Shown: positions 1 through 8,578, counted from the first letter of the stretch. The stretch is 64,000 nt of DNA from Hydrogenophilaceae bacterium (GCA_024709485.1 JANJWO010000074.1:1-64000); one strand, 5' to 3'. Made by a program: numbers and translations. Notes: generated by a model not told the origin, from the sequence alone.

Positions 1-825
1 GTAGTCATCACCGGAATTTCCGCCGGCTCCAAGCAGGCCGGAGAGGAGAGTCGCTGGGGAAACGGCCTTCTGCTCATCTGTGCCATCGGCCACTTCGGCG
101 CTGGTAGCAAGCTGCACCTGCCCCTTTCTGGTTGTGCTTGCATCGCCGCTCTTGATCTGCCAGGTGAGCGCCGTGGTGCCGATGGTGATGGCACCGTCGG
201 TGGTGAGCATCCAGATCGTGTCGGCGTTGGTGGTGCCGGCCTCGACCGGGACCAGGACGCCTGAGGTGAGGTCGCCGGCCCCGTTGGCGTCCTCGGCGCG
301 GGCCCAGGCGCCGGCGGCAGCAACGTAGATGCCGTTCTGAGACCCGGTACTTTGGCTCTTGACCAGCACCCGGTCTCCGGCGACCAGAGTAACGCCATCG
401 ATGGTGAGCAGACCTGACAGCGTGGCAAGGTTGGCAGTTGTCGCCACACGACAAGACTCCTTGAAATCCCTTGCGCTGAGTCTGGCATCAAGCTGAGAAA
501 TGGTAAGCCCCCATTGCTCCCAATCTGACGGATTGCTGGCAGGCGTCTTGTTGGTGTTCTGGGTGAGCGCAACATAGGTGAGCCCGTCCGGGCCTTGAAC
601 GCGATCGCCGATCTCATAGTTTTCATCAGCGGCCCAATCCGGCAATCCGCGGCGAGTCAGCCAGCGCACACCATTCATCAGGAAGTTCAGCAGCCAGTTG
701 AAGCGTTGGCGTGACGGCGGCACATTGGATAGCGGCCAGCCAGTCTGAATATCGCTATTGCTGGGCTGAACCATGTCGCCGGATTCGGCCCACGGTGGTA
801 GTACAGGCGGTTTAGTCAGTGCCAT
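1..825 (-). CDS. Phage tail fibre protein, N-terminal part (cut by window edge)
   Basis: The reading frame opens at an ATG just downstream of the DUF2612 tail gene and stays open for 275 codons to the edge of the window, so its C-terminus is missing. The N-terminus (MALTKPPVLPPWAESGD) resembles the start of many contractile-tail fibre proteins, which attach to the baseplate. The middle has a carbohydrate-binding-module-like stretch (DENYEIGDRVQGPDG...YVAL) and then a segment of the kind seen in phage fibres, with VATTANLATLSGL, VLVKSQ and NGIYVAAAGAW. The end carries the fibre-type repeat TTRKGQVQLATSAEVADGTD followed by KAVSPATL. The expected role is host receptor binding. It is the last tail gene seen in the late operon. 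Confidence 0.85.
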   Translation of the reverse strand, partial: MALTKPPVLPPWAESGDMVQPSNSDIQTGWPLSNVPPSRQRFNWLLNFLMNGVRWLTRRGLPDWAADENYEIGDRVQGPDGLTYVALTQNTNKTPASNPSDWEQWGLTISQLDARLSARDFKESCRVATTANLATLSGLLTIDGVTLVAGDRVLVKSQSTGSQNGIYVAAAGAWARAEDANGAGDLTSGVLVPVEAGTTNADTIWMLTTDGAITIGTTALTWQIKSGDASTTRKGQVQLATSAEVADGTDEQKAVSPATLLSGLLGAGGNSGDDY

Positions 826-828
826 GCT

Positions 829-1539
829 TTAAAACTCCTCTGCAAATAGTCCGCCGACTTCCGGCTGACCTTCTTCACCAAACGACTGGGCGTTGGTTTG
901 CCCGTCGAACCCGAAATAGTTATTGGAATCGAACGTTGATCTGAAATTGATTCGCGCGCCGCCCGGTCTCGGCAGGATGTCGATATTGCTGACCAGTGCT
1001 TTTTCCTGGAACGTGAGTTGCCGGCCAATGGCAACACCGATAGCCATGCCGCCCAGATCCTCGACAACCGTCTGCTGCGCGTTGAACAGATAGGCAAGCC
1101 CGAGCAAGATGTCCTCATTCGTGCCGCGAGCGTGGTTCTTGACGATCTTGGCGCGAATGAGCATGCGGTACTCGGGGTCGGCGAGAACGCTAGTCGCTGT
1201 CTCCGGCTCGTTTTCCTCACGGAATCTGGCGCCGACGCCAAGCTGATCCTGCTCGCCAAACACTGCGGCGCCTGGCTGTCCTTCGAAACCGAAGAACTGC
1301 ATGGCGATGGAATCAGGGATGATCCTGCTGACGCCGACAATCTCACCAATCACATCCAGATTGACACCCTCGGCAATGTCGATGTCGGCCTGCTCGGCAA
1401 TCTTCCGGAACACCGCCTCCAGTTCGACAGACGAATCCAGCAGCGCCCGGATGTAGGCCAGGAACTTCTGGCTTCCCGTGTATTGCGTGGCGACACGGCT
1501 CCGTCCGATTACCTGGTGGTCAAGGACGGATGAGCTCAT
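829..1539 (-). CDS. Tail/baseplate protein, DUF2612 family
   Basis: This 236-residue protein has the position and sequence of DUF2612 proteins, which follow baseplate J in many myophages and are thought to connect baseplate wedge and fibres, like P2 gpI. The N-terminal half (VIGRSRVATQY...SVELEAVFRKIAEQADIDIAEGVNLDVIGEIVGV) is the conserved part. The protein carries an internal near-duplication: a block beginning FGFEGQPGAAVFGE near residue 83 is echoed by FGFDGQTNAQSFGEEGQ at the C-terminus. Its start overlaps the end of the baseplate J gene by 4 bp, so the two are probably translationally coupled. Confidence 0.8.
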   Translation of the reverse strand: MSSSVLDHQVIGRSRVATQYTGSQKFLAYIRALLDSSVELEAVFRKIAEQADIDIAEGVNLDVIGEIVGVSRIIPDSIAMQFFGFEGQPGAAVFGEQDQLGVGARFREENEPETATSVLADPEYRMLIRAKIVKNHARGTNEDILLGLAYLFNAQQTVVEDLGGMAIGVAIGRQLTFQEKALVSNIDILPRPGGARINFRSTFDSNNYFGFDGQTNAQSFGEEGQPEVGGLFAEEF

Positions 1540-2687
1540 AGGACATTCACCACGATGCGGGTCGAGTCGAAGCGGGCCAGCCCGTCGAACGGAACGGCGA
1601 TGTTCGCGGTGCCGGCCGGGTTGGCGGCCGTGCCGATGTAGAGGCTGTCGATCGAGTGCCCGGGGATGGAATTGATCGGGTCGAACAGGCGCGAGTGAAT
1701 CACCTCCTCGCCGATGGACTGGTTGGCGAGCGCCCAGGCCGTGAGCGCATCCTTGATGCGCTGTGCACCATCAGTCGGCCACCCAGGCCTGGTATGGAGG
1801 TTCACCGTCACCCAGATATTCGTGTCAGCCGGGCGGCTGAATTTCAGCACGTGCGGATTACCCATGCTGTCCGTCACGGTGCCGCTGGTCGTTCCGTGGG
1901 TCGTTGTGCCCGCGGTCTTTTTCAGCCAGATGGTGTCGAGAATGTTCTGGTTCGTTCCGCCTTCCACCACGCAGTAGATCGAATGGGGTGGCAAGCCATT
2001 CGCATCCGTGGTGTCCTGATCGTTCTCGTAGACCAGCGCCTGCAGGACATCCGGGATATTGCTGAGCGCGCCATACATGGCGTCAACGATGGATTGCCCT
2101 GGGGTAGAGGTGGAAGCTCTGCGGCGTAGGCGCAGCTGCTCGTCGGTTTCCTCGGCGCGGCCGGGCACGGCATCGAGCGGATTGCTCACGGTCTGCCAGC
2201 CATAGATCGGTGTGTCGATCTTGGTCAGCGTGCCGACAGGGGCCAGTACTGCACCCATGACAGATGCGCGCGCGGGAACCGAAACATGCCCAGATGCCGG
2301 GATGGTTGCCGCCGCGGTGGTCTGGAAGGTGGCATTGGTGCTGCTCTTCACCAGACTGCCGGCCGGGATGATCGTCCCCTCCTGGCCGACACACAGCAGA
2401 TCGACGGTGCTGTAGGTGCCCTCAATGCGGCGGATGCCATTCAACTGCACAAGGCGGCTGAGCGCAACGCCGGTAGCCGACTGCGGATTGAAAGAGTGGT
2501 AGGTGTCCTCGGCAAGCTGGTCGAGATTGCTGATCGACTCTGCGAAGACCCCGAGCGACTGCCCATCCACTGTGTCAGGGTCGAGGTTGATGCTGGGGCC
2601 GAAGATCGCCCGCATGGCTTCTTGCAAAGCCGTCATGCGCTCATCCAGGCGGGTGCGGGTAAGCCCCTGAGAGGTGAGTTGCGTCAT
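1536..2687 (-). CDS. Baseplate J-like wedge protein
   Basis: A 383-residue baseplate J protein, matching the usual family length. The N-terminus (residues 10-80: RLDERMTALQEAMRAIFGPSINLDPD...SLGVFAESISNLDQLAEDTYHSFNP) and the central TPIYGWQTVSNPLDAVPGR with DEQLRLRRRAS are typical of the family. Baseplate J forms the wedge that, with the gpW-like protein, surrounds the hub of a contractile tail. The gene overlaps its neighbours on both sides by 4 bp, within the tail operon. The annotation is secure at family level. Confidence 0.93.
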   Translation of the reverse strand: MTQLTSQGLTRTRLDERMTALQEAMRAIFGPSINLDPDTVDGQSLGVFAESISNLDQLAEDTYHSFNPQSATGVALSRLVQLNGIRRIEGTYSTVDLLCVGQEGTIIPAGSLVKSSTNATFQTTAAATIPASGHVSVPARASVMGAVLAPVGTLTKIDTPIYGWQTVSNPLDAVPGRAEETDEQLRLRRRASTSTPGQSIVDAMYGALSNIPDVLQALVYENDQDTTDANGLPPHSIYCVVEGGTNQNILDTIWLKKTAGTTTHGTTSGTVTDSMGNPHVLKFSRPADTNIWVTVNLHTRPGWPTDGAQRIKDALTAWALANQSIGEEVIHSRLFDPINSIPGHSIDSLYIGTAANPAGTANIAVPFDGLARFDSTRIVVNVL

Positions 2688-3040
2688 TGGGTCACCTTGA
2701 TGTTTGACACGGTGCCGTAGATGTTGGCCACGGCAGCTTGGATGGTCAGGCGTCTTGTTTCACGGTCGAAGGTCATGCTGAAAGAGCGCAACTCGGCAAC
2801 CCCCTCTGTTTCCAGAATCGTCTGCTTGATGATCGACTCTGCAAGCGGCAGGTTGGCCGGCTTCACCATGATCTGCTGCAGGTAGGGCACGCCGGCATCG
2901 GTATCGAGAAACCACTCGCCGGCCAGCAGCATTAGCCGCGTCCGCACGGACTGCGCGGTTGCCTCGTCATCCCGGGCGTAGTTGGCAATACCCTGCCCGA
3001 AGGTCATGTCGTGACCTTCGTCAAGCCGTCGAACTAGCAT
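2684..3040 (-). CDS. Baseplate wedge protein, gpW/gp25-like
   Basis: A 118-residue protein of the gpW/gp25 type that initiates wedge and sheath assembly. Features seen are the ARDDEATAQSVRTRLMLLAGEWFLDTD segment, then GVPYLQQI and a C-terminal beta-rich half (ELRSFSMTFDRETRRLTI). The upstream ATG is preferred because a strong AAGGAGG lies 5 nt before it; an internal ATG 11 codons later would also fit the family. The gene sits between spike and baseplate J as expected. Confidence 0.8.
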   Translation of the reverse strand: MLVRRLDEGHDMTFGQGIANYARDDEATAQSVRTRLMLLAGEWFLDTDAGVPYLQQIMVKPANLPLAESIIKQTILETEGVAELRSFSMTFDRETRRLTIQAAVANIYGTVSNIKVTQ

Positions 3041-3052
3041 GGAACCTCCTTC

Positions 3053-3805
3053 TTAATTTGGCGGCCCGGTTGTGCCGCCACTGTCGCCTGGATGGGTGTG
3101 GGTATGAACTGACGTTCCCTGCGCTGTTACGTCACCAGAGAAGTCACAAGCCCCTGACCCGCCATTTCCTGATTGGCTGGTCATGTCACCTTTCAGGGTG
3201 GTGTTCCCGTCTAGGATGATTCCACCAGGAGCTTTGATGATGAATTGCCCAGCTGGTGTCAGTTCAGTGCTGCCACCAGCATTCACATTCTTGATGGTGC
3301 CATCCGGCTTCATCGTGATGTGCGTCTGACCGTCTCGGCTACGCAACTCGGTGTCGCCCGCATTGAAGCCTGGAATCTTTCGCGGCTGGCTATTCAGTCC
3401 AACGATCGCAATGCCGTCCGATAGGTCGTGCATCCGGTACTCTGCCGGGGGTTGGGTATCTCCCGAAACGTGCCAGTAATCTATGGCACGCTCAGAAAAC
3501 AGCAGAATGCACTCGTCGCCCGGCTTGACCGGGAAGGTAAGGAAGAAGTCCCCGCCTCCTGGGAACGCCACCGGCACGTCGACGCACAGCGGCAGATTCA
3601 CGGCGCCGCGCTCGGTGAAAATTCGCTTGATGGCTGGCTGCACCGATGCGGTCTGGGTGGCGGGATCGAAACTGGCAATGATGCCTGGCAGGCAGGTATG
3701 CAGGTCCTTCAGCCGTCCTTCGATCTGCGCAGCATGGGCCTCCTCAGTGGTGGCCGCCTGCTGCTGATCGCGCTGGACCCTGCTGATCTGTTTTCCATCT
3801 GCCAT
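3053..3805 (-). CDS. Baseplate central spike, Gp138 N-terminal domain
   Basis: The 250-residue protein carries an OB-like N-terminal domain (about residues 35-135: LPGIIASFDPATQTASVQPAIKRIF...FPGGGDFFLTFPVKPGDECILLFSERAID) of the Gp138_N family. A repetitive beta-helical C-terminus follows (DGTIKNVNAGGSTELTPAGQFIIKAPGGIILDG). The last residues contain HTHTHPGD, the histidine-rich apex motif known from P2 gpV-type spikes, where HxH residues bind a metal ion at the tip. The role is membrane puncture under the tail tube. It lies between hub and gpW-like genes. Confidence 0.9.
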   Translation of the reverse strand: MADGKQISRVQRDQQQAATTEEAHAAQIEGRLKDLHTCLPGIIASFDPATQTASVQPAIKRIFTERGAVNLPLCVDVPVAFPGGGDFFLTFPVKPGDECILLFSERAIDYWHVSGDTQPPAEYRMHDLSDGIAIVGLNSQPRKIPGFNAGDTELRSRDGQTHITMKPDGTIKNVNAGGSTELTPAGQFIIKAPGGIILDGNTTLKGDMTSQSGNGGSGACDFSGDVTAQGTSVHTHTHPGDSGGTTGPPN

Positions 3806-3808
3806 GGA

Positions 3809-4747
3809 TTACCTCGTTGACGGAATAGGCTGGTCGAGCCCAATGCATTCGATTTCGCTTATCCAGTCCTGGCCCCGGTTGTCACCCTTGTGGGTCAACT
3901 TCAACACCTTGTAGATACCGTCCGGGTCGAGCCTGACAAGCTGTTCTGTCTCGCGTCCCAGCGGCGAATTGGTTTCCTGCTTCTCGCGCTTCGTAGCCAA
4001 GGCCTTGGCCTGCTGCCGCTTGGCCTTGATGCCGTTGTTGTCGAGCTTGATGGCGCCGTTTACCCGCAGCAACGGGTTCATCAGGCACGTCACTGCGACG
4101 CCCTTGTCATTGATTTCTGGCGCGCCCAACATGCCGGTATCTGCTCTGATCACGATGGCCTCGCCCGGCAGCACATCGTTGGTGCTGACAATGACAAGCT
4201 GGCCATCCTGGATCGACCAGTTGGCACCGGACTCGCGCGCCACGTCGCGCAGCACATCGCGGGTGTTCCCGCTGATGACCTTGCCGCGCAGGCGCGCCCT
4301 GTCGTTGACCTGAACATGGCCCTTACTCGTTCCGCCTTGGAACGTTCCGACCGCCCTGTCAACTAGCTGCGATGTCGTCGTGCCAGCGGCCAGGGTCTCA
4401 TTCATGACGGCGGTGCGGTAATCCTTATCGCCGTCTCCGGCCTCGATCTCGGTGATGTAGTCGTTGCCGTCGCGGTAGCGATAAACGTGCTTGATGTTCC
4501 CCCTGAACACCAGCCGCATGGCGCCTTCGTAGCCCGCATTGAGCAGGATTTCGTCATACTCGTTCTTGATCTTGGCTTCGTTGTCCGGGTGAAGATTGAA
4601 AACCCGGATGACCGCAACATTCGGGGCTGCTTCAATGGTTTTACCGACTTCGAACTGTATGCGCAGGTTTTCCACCTGCAAACCATTCCCGCCCTTGCCC
4701 ACGACAAGCTGCACCCGGCGCTTCCATTGGCGGACGGACTCGCTCAT
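3809..4747 (-). CDS. Baseplate hub protein
   Basis: A 312-residue protein placed between the plug and the spike, where contractile-tail hub proteins (T4 gp27 / P2 gpD type) lie. The N-terminus (RVQLVVGKGGNGLQVENLRIQFEV, then IRVFNLHPDNEAKI) is typical of baseplate hub proteins of DUF3383-type myophages. The region around residues 135-205 (AVGTFQGGTSKGHVQV...VLRDVARESGANWSIQDGQLVIV) matches the phage late-control D-like fold. The C-terminus is rich in basic residues and ends with a CIGLDQPIPSTR tail. The assignment is by position and motif. Confidence 0.78.
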   Translation of the reverse strand: MSESVRQWKRRVQLVVGKGGNGLQVENLRIQFEVGKTIEAAPNVAVIRVFNLHPDNEAKIKNEYDEILLNAGYEGAMRLVFRGNIKHVYRYRDGNDYITEIEAGDGDKDYRTAVMNETLAAGTTTSQLVDRAVGTFQGGTSKGHVQVNDRARLRGKVISGNTRDVLRDVARESGANWSIQDGQLVIVSTNDVLPGEAIVIRADTGMLGAPEINDKGVAVTCLMNPLLRVNGAIKLDNNGIKAKRQQAKALATKREKQETNSPLGRETEQLVRLDPDGIYKVLKLTHKGDNRGQDWISEIECIGLDQPIPSTR

Positions 4748-5064
4748 GCAATTACCTCGTCATGGCTTAACCAGTAAACCTTGATGCGCTCGCCGAGGTC
4801 GTCGGGGCCGGCGTCGATCCCCTGATTCGACGTGTCGAAGCAGAAGATTCGGCCTATGCCGAAGTTGTATGGCTCCAGCAGGTCCTGCCCGATCACCAGC
4901 GGCAGCGAGGCGACGACCAGCGCCTGGGTGGCGGCGTCGTACAGATCGAGGGTCCAGACGCCAGAGCGGTCGTTGTACTTGGCGTCGAAGGTGTATTTCG
5001 CATCGCCCAGCTGTGTGGTGAATCTCTGGGCGCTGTCGGTCGTGAATGGAAGAAGCAGGATCAT
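4744..5064 (-). CDS. Baseplate plug-like protein
   Basis: This small 106-residue protein (MILLLPFTTDSAQRFTTQLG, then YTFDAKYNDRSGVWTLDLYDA...LVIGQDLLEPYNFGIGRIFCFD) matches the plug-domain proteins found just before the hub gene in DUF3383-type myophages. These are thought to close the hub or contribute to the inner baseplate. It overlaps both neighbours by 4 bp. The function is inferred from family and synteny. Confidence 0.7.
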   Translation of the reverse strand: MILLLPFTTDSAQRFTTQLGDAKYTFDAKYNDRSGVWTLDLYDAATQALVVASLPLVIGQDLLEPYNFGIGRIFCFDTSNQGIDAGPDDLGERIKVYWLSHDEVIA

Positions 5065-5648
5065 TTTTTACCCCACAGGGCGTCAGCCCCCTTCTTGATG
5101 AGCGACTTCTTTTCTGCTGAATTCGTCACCTCCTTCCCCTGCTGCTCGCCCTTGTCCTTCTTCGGGCCGGCCTGCCGCTTGGTGGCCCCGGGCTTGCGCG
5201 GCGGGTAGGTCACCACCTGCGTATAGACGATGATCACCTCGCGCAGCTCGGCGGTGAAAAGCAGCGCCCCGGACGAGTCCTTGTCCTGGCTCGTCCGGAT
5301 CGACGTGCAGACCATGTTCTCGTACAGCTTGAGGCCGGTTTGCAGGTCGAACGGCTCGGCCCGCCTCTGCAGCTCGGTCAGCAACTCGAAGGCGCGCCGG
5401 GAGCGGCCGGCATCCGATGCAAACGGGTCGTCGGTGACGGCCGCCAACGGGGTGTCGGAGACGCCCGCGGAAATCTTCACCCGCAGCGGCTTCATAAAGG
5501 CGTGGTCGCTGACGACGACGCCCGTCTCCACCGGGTTGTCGGTGACCTCCAGGTCGGCCTCGTGTATCTCTTCGAATACCGCGTCGAATACGAGGCCGCC
5601 CATGGAGCGGATGATGGCCACCTGTTGTTGATTCAATGCTTCGCTCAT
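5061..5648 (-). CDS. Dit-like tail/baseplate protein
   Basis: A 195-residue protein following the tape-measure gene. Its core (GGLVFDAVFEEIHEADLEVTDNPVETGVVVSDHAFMKPLRVKISAGVSDT) is the signature of Dit-like baseplate proteins in this tail type; the V..NPVE.G..V.DH pattern is diagnostic. The C-terminal 45 residues are very lysine-rich and look disordered (KPGATKRQAGPKKDKGEQQGKE). It overlaps the plug and tape-measure genes by 4 bp. Confidence 0.72.
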   Translation of the reverse strand: MSEALNQQQVAIIRSMGGLVFDAVFEEIHEADLEVTDNPVETGVVVSDHAFMKPLRVKISAGVSDTPLAAVTDDPFASDAGRSRRAFELLTELQRRAEPFDLQTGLKLYENMVCTSIRTSQDKDSSGALLFTAELREVIIVYTQVVTYPPRKPGATKRQAGPKKDKGEQQGKEVTNSAEKKSLIKKGADALWGKK

Positions 5649-7471
5649 AGCGCCACCGCAGTCTGGCCGTTACGCACGGCCTGCTTGTTCATGCGCTCCA
5701 GCTCTTGGCGCACGGCCTCGCCGGCCTTGGCCGGGTCCGGGCTGTTGATCTGGATGGTCGTGCCGGTGATCTGGGTCGTCTGGGTCACGGTCGAACTGTT
5801 GGTGGTGTTGCTGCCGGCCGTTCCGATGACCCCGCCGGTCGCGTTCAGCGAGTTGTTGGCCGAGGCCTGCGCAGCCCCGCCGCCACCGCTGACCGCCACC
5901 TTCACCTTGCTCGCGTCGTCGGTGAGGCCGAGCAGCTGCCCGACCTTGCCGATGGCGCCGGCGACCATGTCGATGAAGCCGACGACCTTTTCCCGGGCAG
6001 CGTCGAACAGGCCGACCACGAAGCCGATGCCTTCCTGGATGCCGGTGAAGACGACCGTGAAGACATTGGCCAGCCACGCGCCGGCCTCGATGACCGTGGC
6101 GATGGCGCCGACCAGCGCTTCCGCGATCCAGCCGACCAGCGAGGCCACGATGGGGATCACCGCGGCCATGATGTAGCCCCAGCCGGTGAAGATCATCTTC
6201 ACGACCGGCCACAGCAGGTCGGCAAGGACGGTGACCAGCCGCCACAGCGCGCCGCCCAGATCGCCCAGAGGCCCCTTGAGTGTGTCCCACTGCGCGAGCC
6301 AGAAGTCGATCAACGAGCCGACGGCCTGCTCGATGGTCTGGATGATGTCGAGCAGCCAGGGGAACTGCTCGATCAGGTCGCCGATGACCGACTCGTTGCC
6401 TTCCTTCCAATTGACGTAGTCGTCGATCAGCAGGCCAAGCGCGATGATGATCGCGCCGATGATGGCTGGGATCAGCAGCGCCGTGGCATTGAACGCGGCG
6501 AACGCCCCGGTCAGGGCGCGCACGGCGCCGATCAGGTTCTGCACGAAGGCGAAGACCTGCACCGACGCGAACAGCGCGGCAGCCGCGGCGGCGGCATAGA
6601 CCACGACCTTGAAGTCGAACAGCCACTTCACGAGGGAGACGAACCCATTGGCCAGGCGGACGGTCCAGTCCCACATGGTTCCGATGATCGCCGTCACCAC
6701 CTTGAGCGCGTTGCCGATGCCCGACTTGATGATGTCCTGATGGGCCACCACCCACGAGCGGAAACCGTCGAGGACGGCGGTTACCTGCGGCATGAAGCCG
6801 ACGGCGATGTACTTGCCCAGCGCGCCCAGCATGAAGCGGGTGCGGTCGAGGCTGTCCATCAGCTCACCGGCCTTCTGGGCGTCCTCCTCGGTGGCAACGC
6901 CGAAGGCCTGCGCTTCCTTGCGCAGCGCCTCCAGCTCGTCGCGGCCCTTCGCCAGCAGCGGGATCAGCGAGCGGTCGATACCGAGCTTCTCGGCCAGGGC
7001 GATCTGCTCCTGCCGGGAAAGGCCCTCCATCTTGCCGGCGACCTCCTCCAGCACCTGGTCGAAGGACTTGATCGAGCCGTCCGCGTTCTTCGCGGACATG
7101 CCCAGCTTCTCGAAGGTCTGGGCGCCGCGGCCGATGCCGAGCGCCGCCTCGCCGACGGTCTTATTGACGCCGGAGACGGACCCCTTCAGAGCCTCCAGGC
7201 TCGACCCGTTGAGCTGTGCCGCATAGCCGATCTCCTGCAGGGCCTCGACGGACACCTGCTCCAGCTCGGCGAAGTCGCCCAGCTCGTCGATGCCTTCTGC
7301 CACCTTCGAAACGAACAAGCCGATGCCGGCTGCAGCGGTAGCCGCCACAGCCCCCACCGCCAAGACGGTGCCACGGGCAGCCGCCAGCTTCTGCTCGAAC
7401 TCGTCCAGCTTCTCGGTGTTGATCTCGAAGCCGAGCGATACGAAGAAGCTCTCGATGATGTTTGCAGCCAT
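5645..7471 (-). CDS. Tail tape measure protein
   Basis: A 608-residue protein placed directly downstream of the frameshifted tail chaperone gene, as tape measures are. The N-terminus (residues 1-130) is helical with a TMP-like block (GIGLFVSKVAEGIDELGDFAELEQVSVEALQEIGYAAQLNGSS). Hydrophobic membrane-type segments lie at about residues 285-350 and 400-490 (AAAAAALFASVQVFAFVQNL, IPAIIGAIIIALGLL), and the C-terminus is Ser/Thr/Asn-rich. It sets tail length and is probably released on DNA ejection. At 608 residues the predicted tail is short, roughly 90 nm by the usual 1.5 angstrom per residue rule. Confidence 0.88.
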   Translation of the reverse strand: MAANIIESFFVSLGFEINTEKLDEFEQKLAAARGTVLAVGAVAATAAAGIGLFVSKVAEGIDELGDFAELEQVSVEALQEIGYAAQLNGSSLEALKGSVSGVNKTVGEAALGIGRGAQTFEKLGMSAKNADGSIKSFDQVLEEVAGKMEGLSRQEQIALAEKLGIDRSLIPLLAKGRDELEALRKEAQAFGVATEEDAQKAGELMDSLDRTRFMLGALGKYIAVGFMPQVTAVLDGFRSWVVAHQDIIKSGIGNALKVVTAIIGTMWDWTVRLANGFVSLVKWLFDFKVVVYAAAAAAALFASVQVFAFVQNLIGAVRALTGAFAAFNATALLIPAIIGAIIIALGLLIDDYVNWKEGNESVIGDLIEQFPWLLDIIQTIEQAVGSLIDFWLAQWDTLKGPLGDLGGALWRLVTVLADLLWPVVKMIFTGWGYIMAAVIPIVASLVGWIAEALVGAIATVIEAGAWLANVFTVVFTGIQEGIGFVVGLFDAAREKVVGFIDMVAGAIGKVGQLLGLTDDASKVKVAVSGGGGAAQASANNSLNATGGVIGTAGSNTTNSSTVTQTTQITGTTIQINSPDPAKAGEAVRQELERMNKQAVRNGQTAVAL

Positions 7472-7473
7472 GC

Positions 7474-8069
7474 CTACTTCCTTTTCCTGAGCGCTTCGAA
7501 CCGCCGGTTGTATTCGGCCTCTTCGTCCATCGCCTCATGGAAGTCCGCCAGGTCGTTGATGCTGTACGTCCCGTCCTTCAGTTCCCGCAGCGTGCAGAGC
7601 GGCGGGTCCCTCATGACGGGACGCATCACGTACCAGTTGATGTTGGCGGACTCGATGACTTCTACTTCGTCACCGCGCTTTGGACTGAAGCGAAGAGGCC
7701 GGCGGGTAAAAAATCCGAGAAGTTGAAGCGCAGAGCCCCGATGAACACCTGCCACAGCTCCTTGTTGCGGCCGGCGAAGGTGGCGTTGATCTCCACCCGC
7801 TTGCCGTCGCAGGTGACGTACTTGAAGACCGTCTCCATGGTGGCCAGCAGCTCGTCGGCGTCCATCTTGGAGAGCAGCAGGCCGATGGCCGTGGCGCCGG
7901 CCTGCTCGGCGTCCTTCTCGGTCGAGCCGGTCTTCTTGGCGTCCATGAACGCCTTGAACAGCGGCTCGCCGATGACGCGGGCGACCGAGACCTCGACGCG
8001 GACGGCCTCGACGGGGGGGATGGTGCCGAACGAGTAGGTGCGCTCTCCGATTTGCTTGGTGTTGTCCAT
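7474..8069 (-). CDS. Tail assembly chaperone, -1 frameshift fusion product (GT-type)
   Basis: Reading the first 121 codons of the chaperone gene and shifting -1 at the T TTT TTA heptamer adds 77 residues (TRRPLRFSPKRGDEVEVIES...NRRFEALRKRK). The fusion is about 198 residues. The second frame has no good start of its own but continues without a stop from the slip site to just before the tape-measure ATG. It contains a chaperone-like tail (YSINDLADFHEAMDEEAEYNRRFEAL). This matches lambda G/GT-type organisation, where the frameshift product binds the tape measure and recruits tube subunits. The frameshift is inferred, not measured. Confidence 0.82.
7662..8069 (-). CDS. Tail assembly chaperone, zero-frame product (G-type)
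   Basis: The 135-residue product (MDNTKQIGERTYSFGTIPP...VSVARVIGEPLFKAF) lies between tail tube and tape measure, the conserved place of tail assembly chaperones. It is mostly helical and has no extended enzyme motif. The final 14 codons after the slippery site (PAGLFASVQSAVTK) are read only when no frameshift occurs. It is expected to be made in excess over the fusion product and to keep the tape measure soluble during tail assembly; it is not part of the virion. Confidence 0.85.
   Translation of the reverse strand: MDNTKQIGERTYSFGTIPPVEAVRVEVSVARVIGEPLFKAFMDAKKTGSTEKDAEQAGATAIGLLLSKMDADELLATMETVFKYVTCDGKRVEINATFAGRNKELWQVFIGALRFNFSDFLPAGLFASVQSAVTK
7707..7713 (-). promoter_or_regulatory. 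Programmed -1 ribosomal frameshift site (T TTT TTA)
   Basis: On the minus strand the chaperone gene reads GAT TTT TTA CCC, giving the heptamer T TTT TTA in the correct zero-frame phase (X XXY YYZ). Slippage by -1 continues as ACC CGC CGG into the open second frame. The same heptamer drives HIV-1 gag-pol frameshifting. A short CGCTT...AAGCG stem can be drawn downstream but is weak, so the stimulatory element is unclear. Confidence 0.85.
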
Positions 8070-8081
8070 GCTCCCTCCCGA

Positions 8082-8549
8082 TTAACCGAGGATGCCGGCG
8101 GCAGCGGTGAGCACGCCAACCAGCGCCGGATCGCCGAGCAGCAGGTCGAGGCGCTCGACCACGACCACCCATTCCTGCGTGCCGGCCTGCGCGCCGCGAT
8201 CCAGCTCGGGCGGACGCTTGATGTAGCCGACGGTGCCGGTGGCCAGATCGTTGCGGTAGGTGTCCTGGAACAGGACATTGACCGGCACGAACGTCTTGGC
8301 GCCGCCTTCCTGAAGGGCGCAGAGGCTCATCAGGTACTTGTTGGCGCTAGACGTCTGCTGCAGCTTGAACGTGAATTCCCCGGACTTGTCGGCCGAGATA
8401 CTCACCATCATGTCGCCGTTGGCGCCGATCTTGTCGGATGCGGAGTCGGAGCGGCGGGCGATCTTGATCACGTCGTCGCCATCGGCCCAGCCGGTGATCT
8501 CGACCCCGTTGACCAGCATCACCGTGTTTTGAAACGAATAGACTTTCAT
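8082..8549 (-). CDS. Tail tube protein, DUF3277 family
   Basis: A 155-residue protein beginning MKVYSFQNTVMLVNGVEITGW and continuing GDDVIKIARRSDSASDKIGANGDMMVS, which is the recognisable DUF3277 signature. DUF3277 proteins form the inner tube of contractile tails whose sheath is a DUF3383 protein. It lies just downstream of that sheath-like gene, separated by 29 bp. It would stack as hexameric rings, with length set by the tape measure. Confidence 0.88.
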   Translation of the reverse strand: MKVYSFQNTVMLVNGVEITGWADGDDVIKIARRSDSASDKIGANGDMMVSISADKSGEFTFKLQQTSSANKYLMSLCALQEGGAKTFVPVNVLFQDTYRNDLATGTVGYIKRPPELDRGAQAGTQEWVVVVERLDLLLGDPALVGVLTAAAGILG

Positions 8550-8578
8550 GTCTGTTTTCTCCTTGTGTCAGGCGCGGA

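Noticed and set aside
5705..7726. Long plus-strand open frame (673 codons) opposite the tape-measure gene
   Set aside because: Composition (very rich in Asp, Arg, Gly, Gln) is that of an antisense frame in a GC-rich gene, and the minus-strand tape measure fits the operon.
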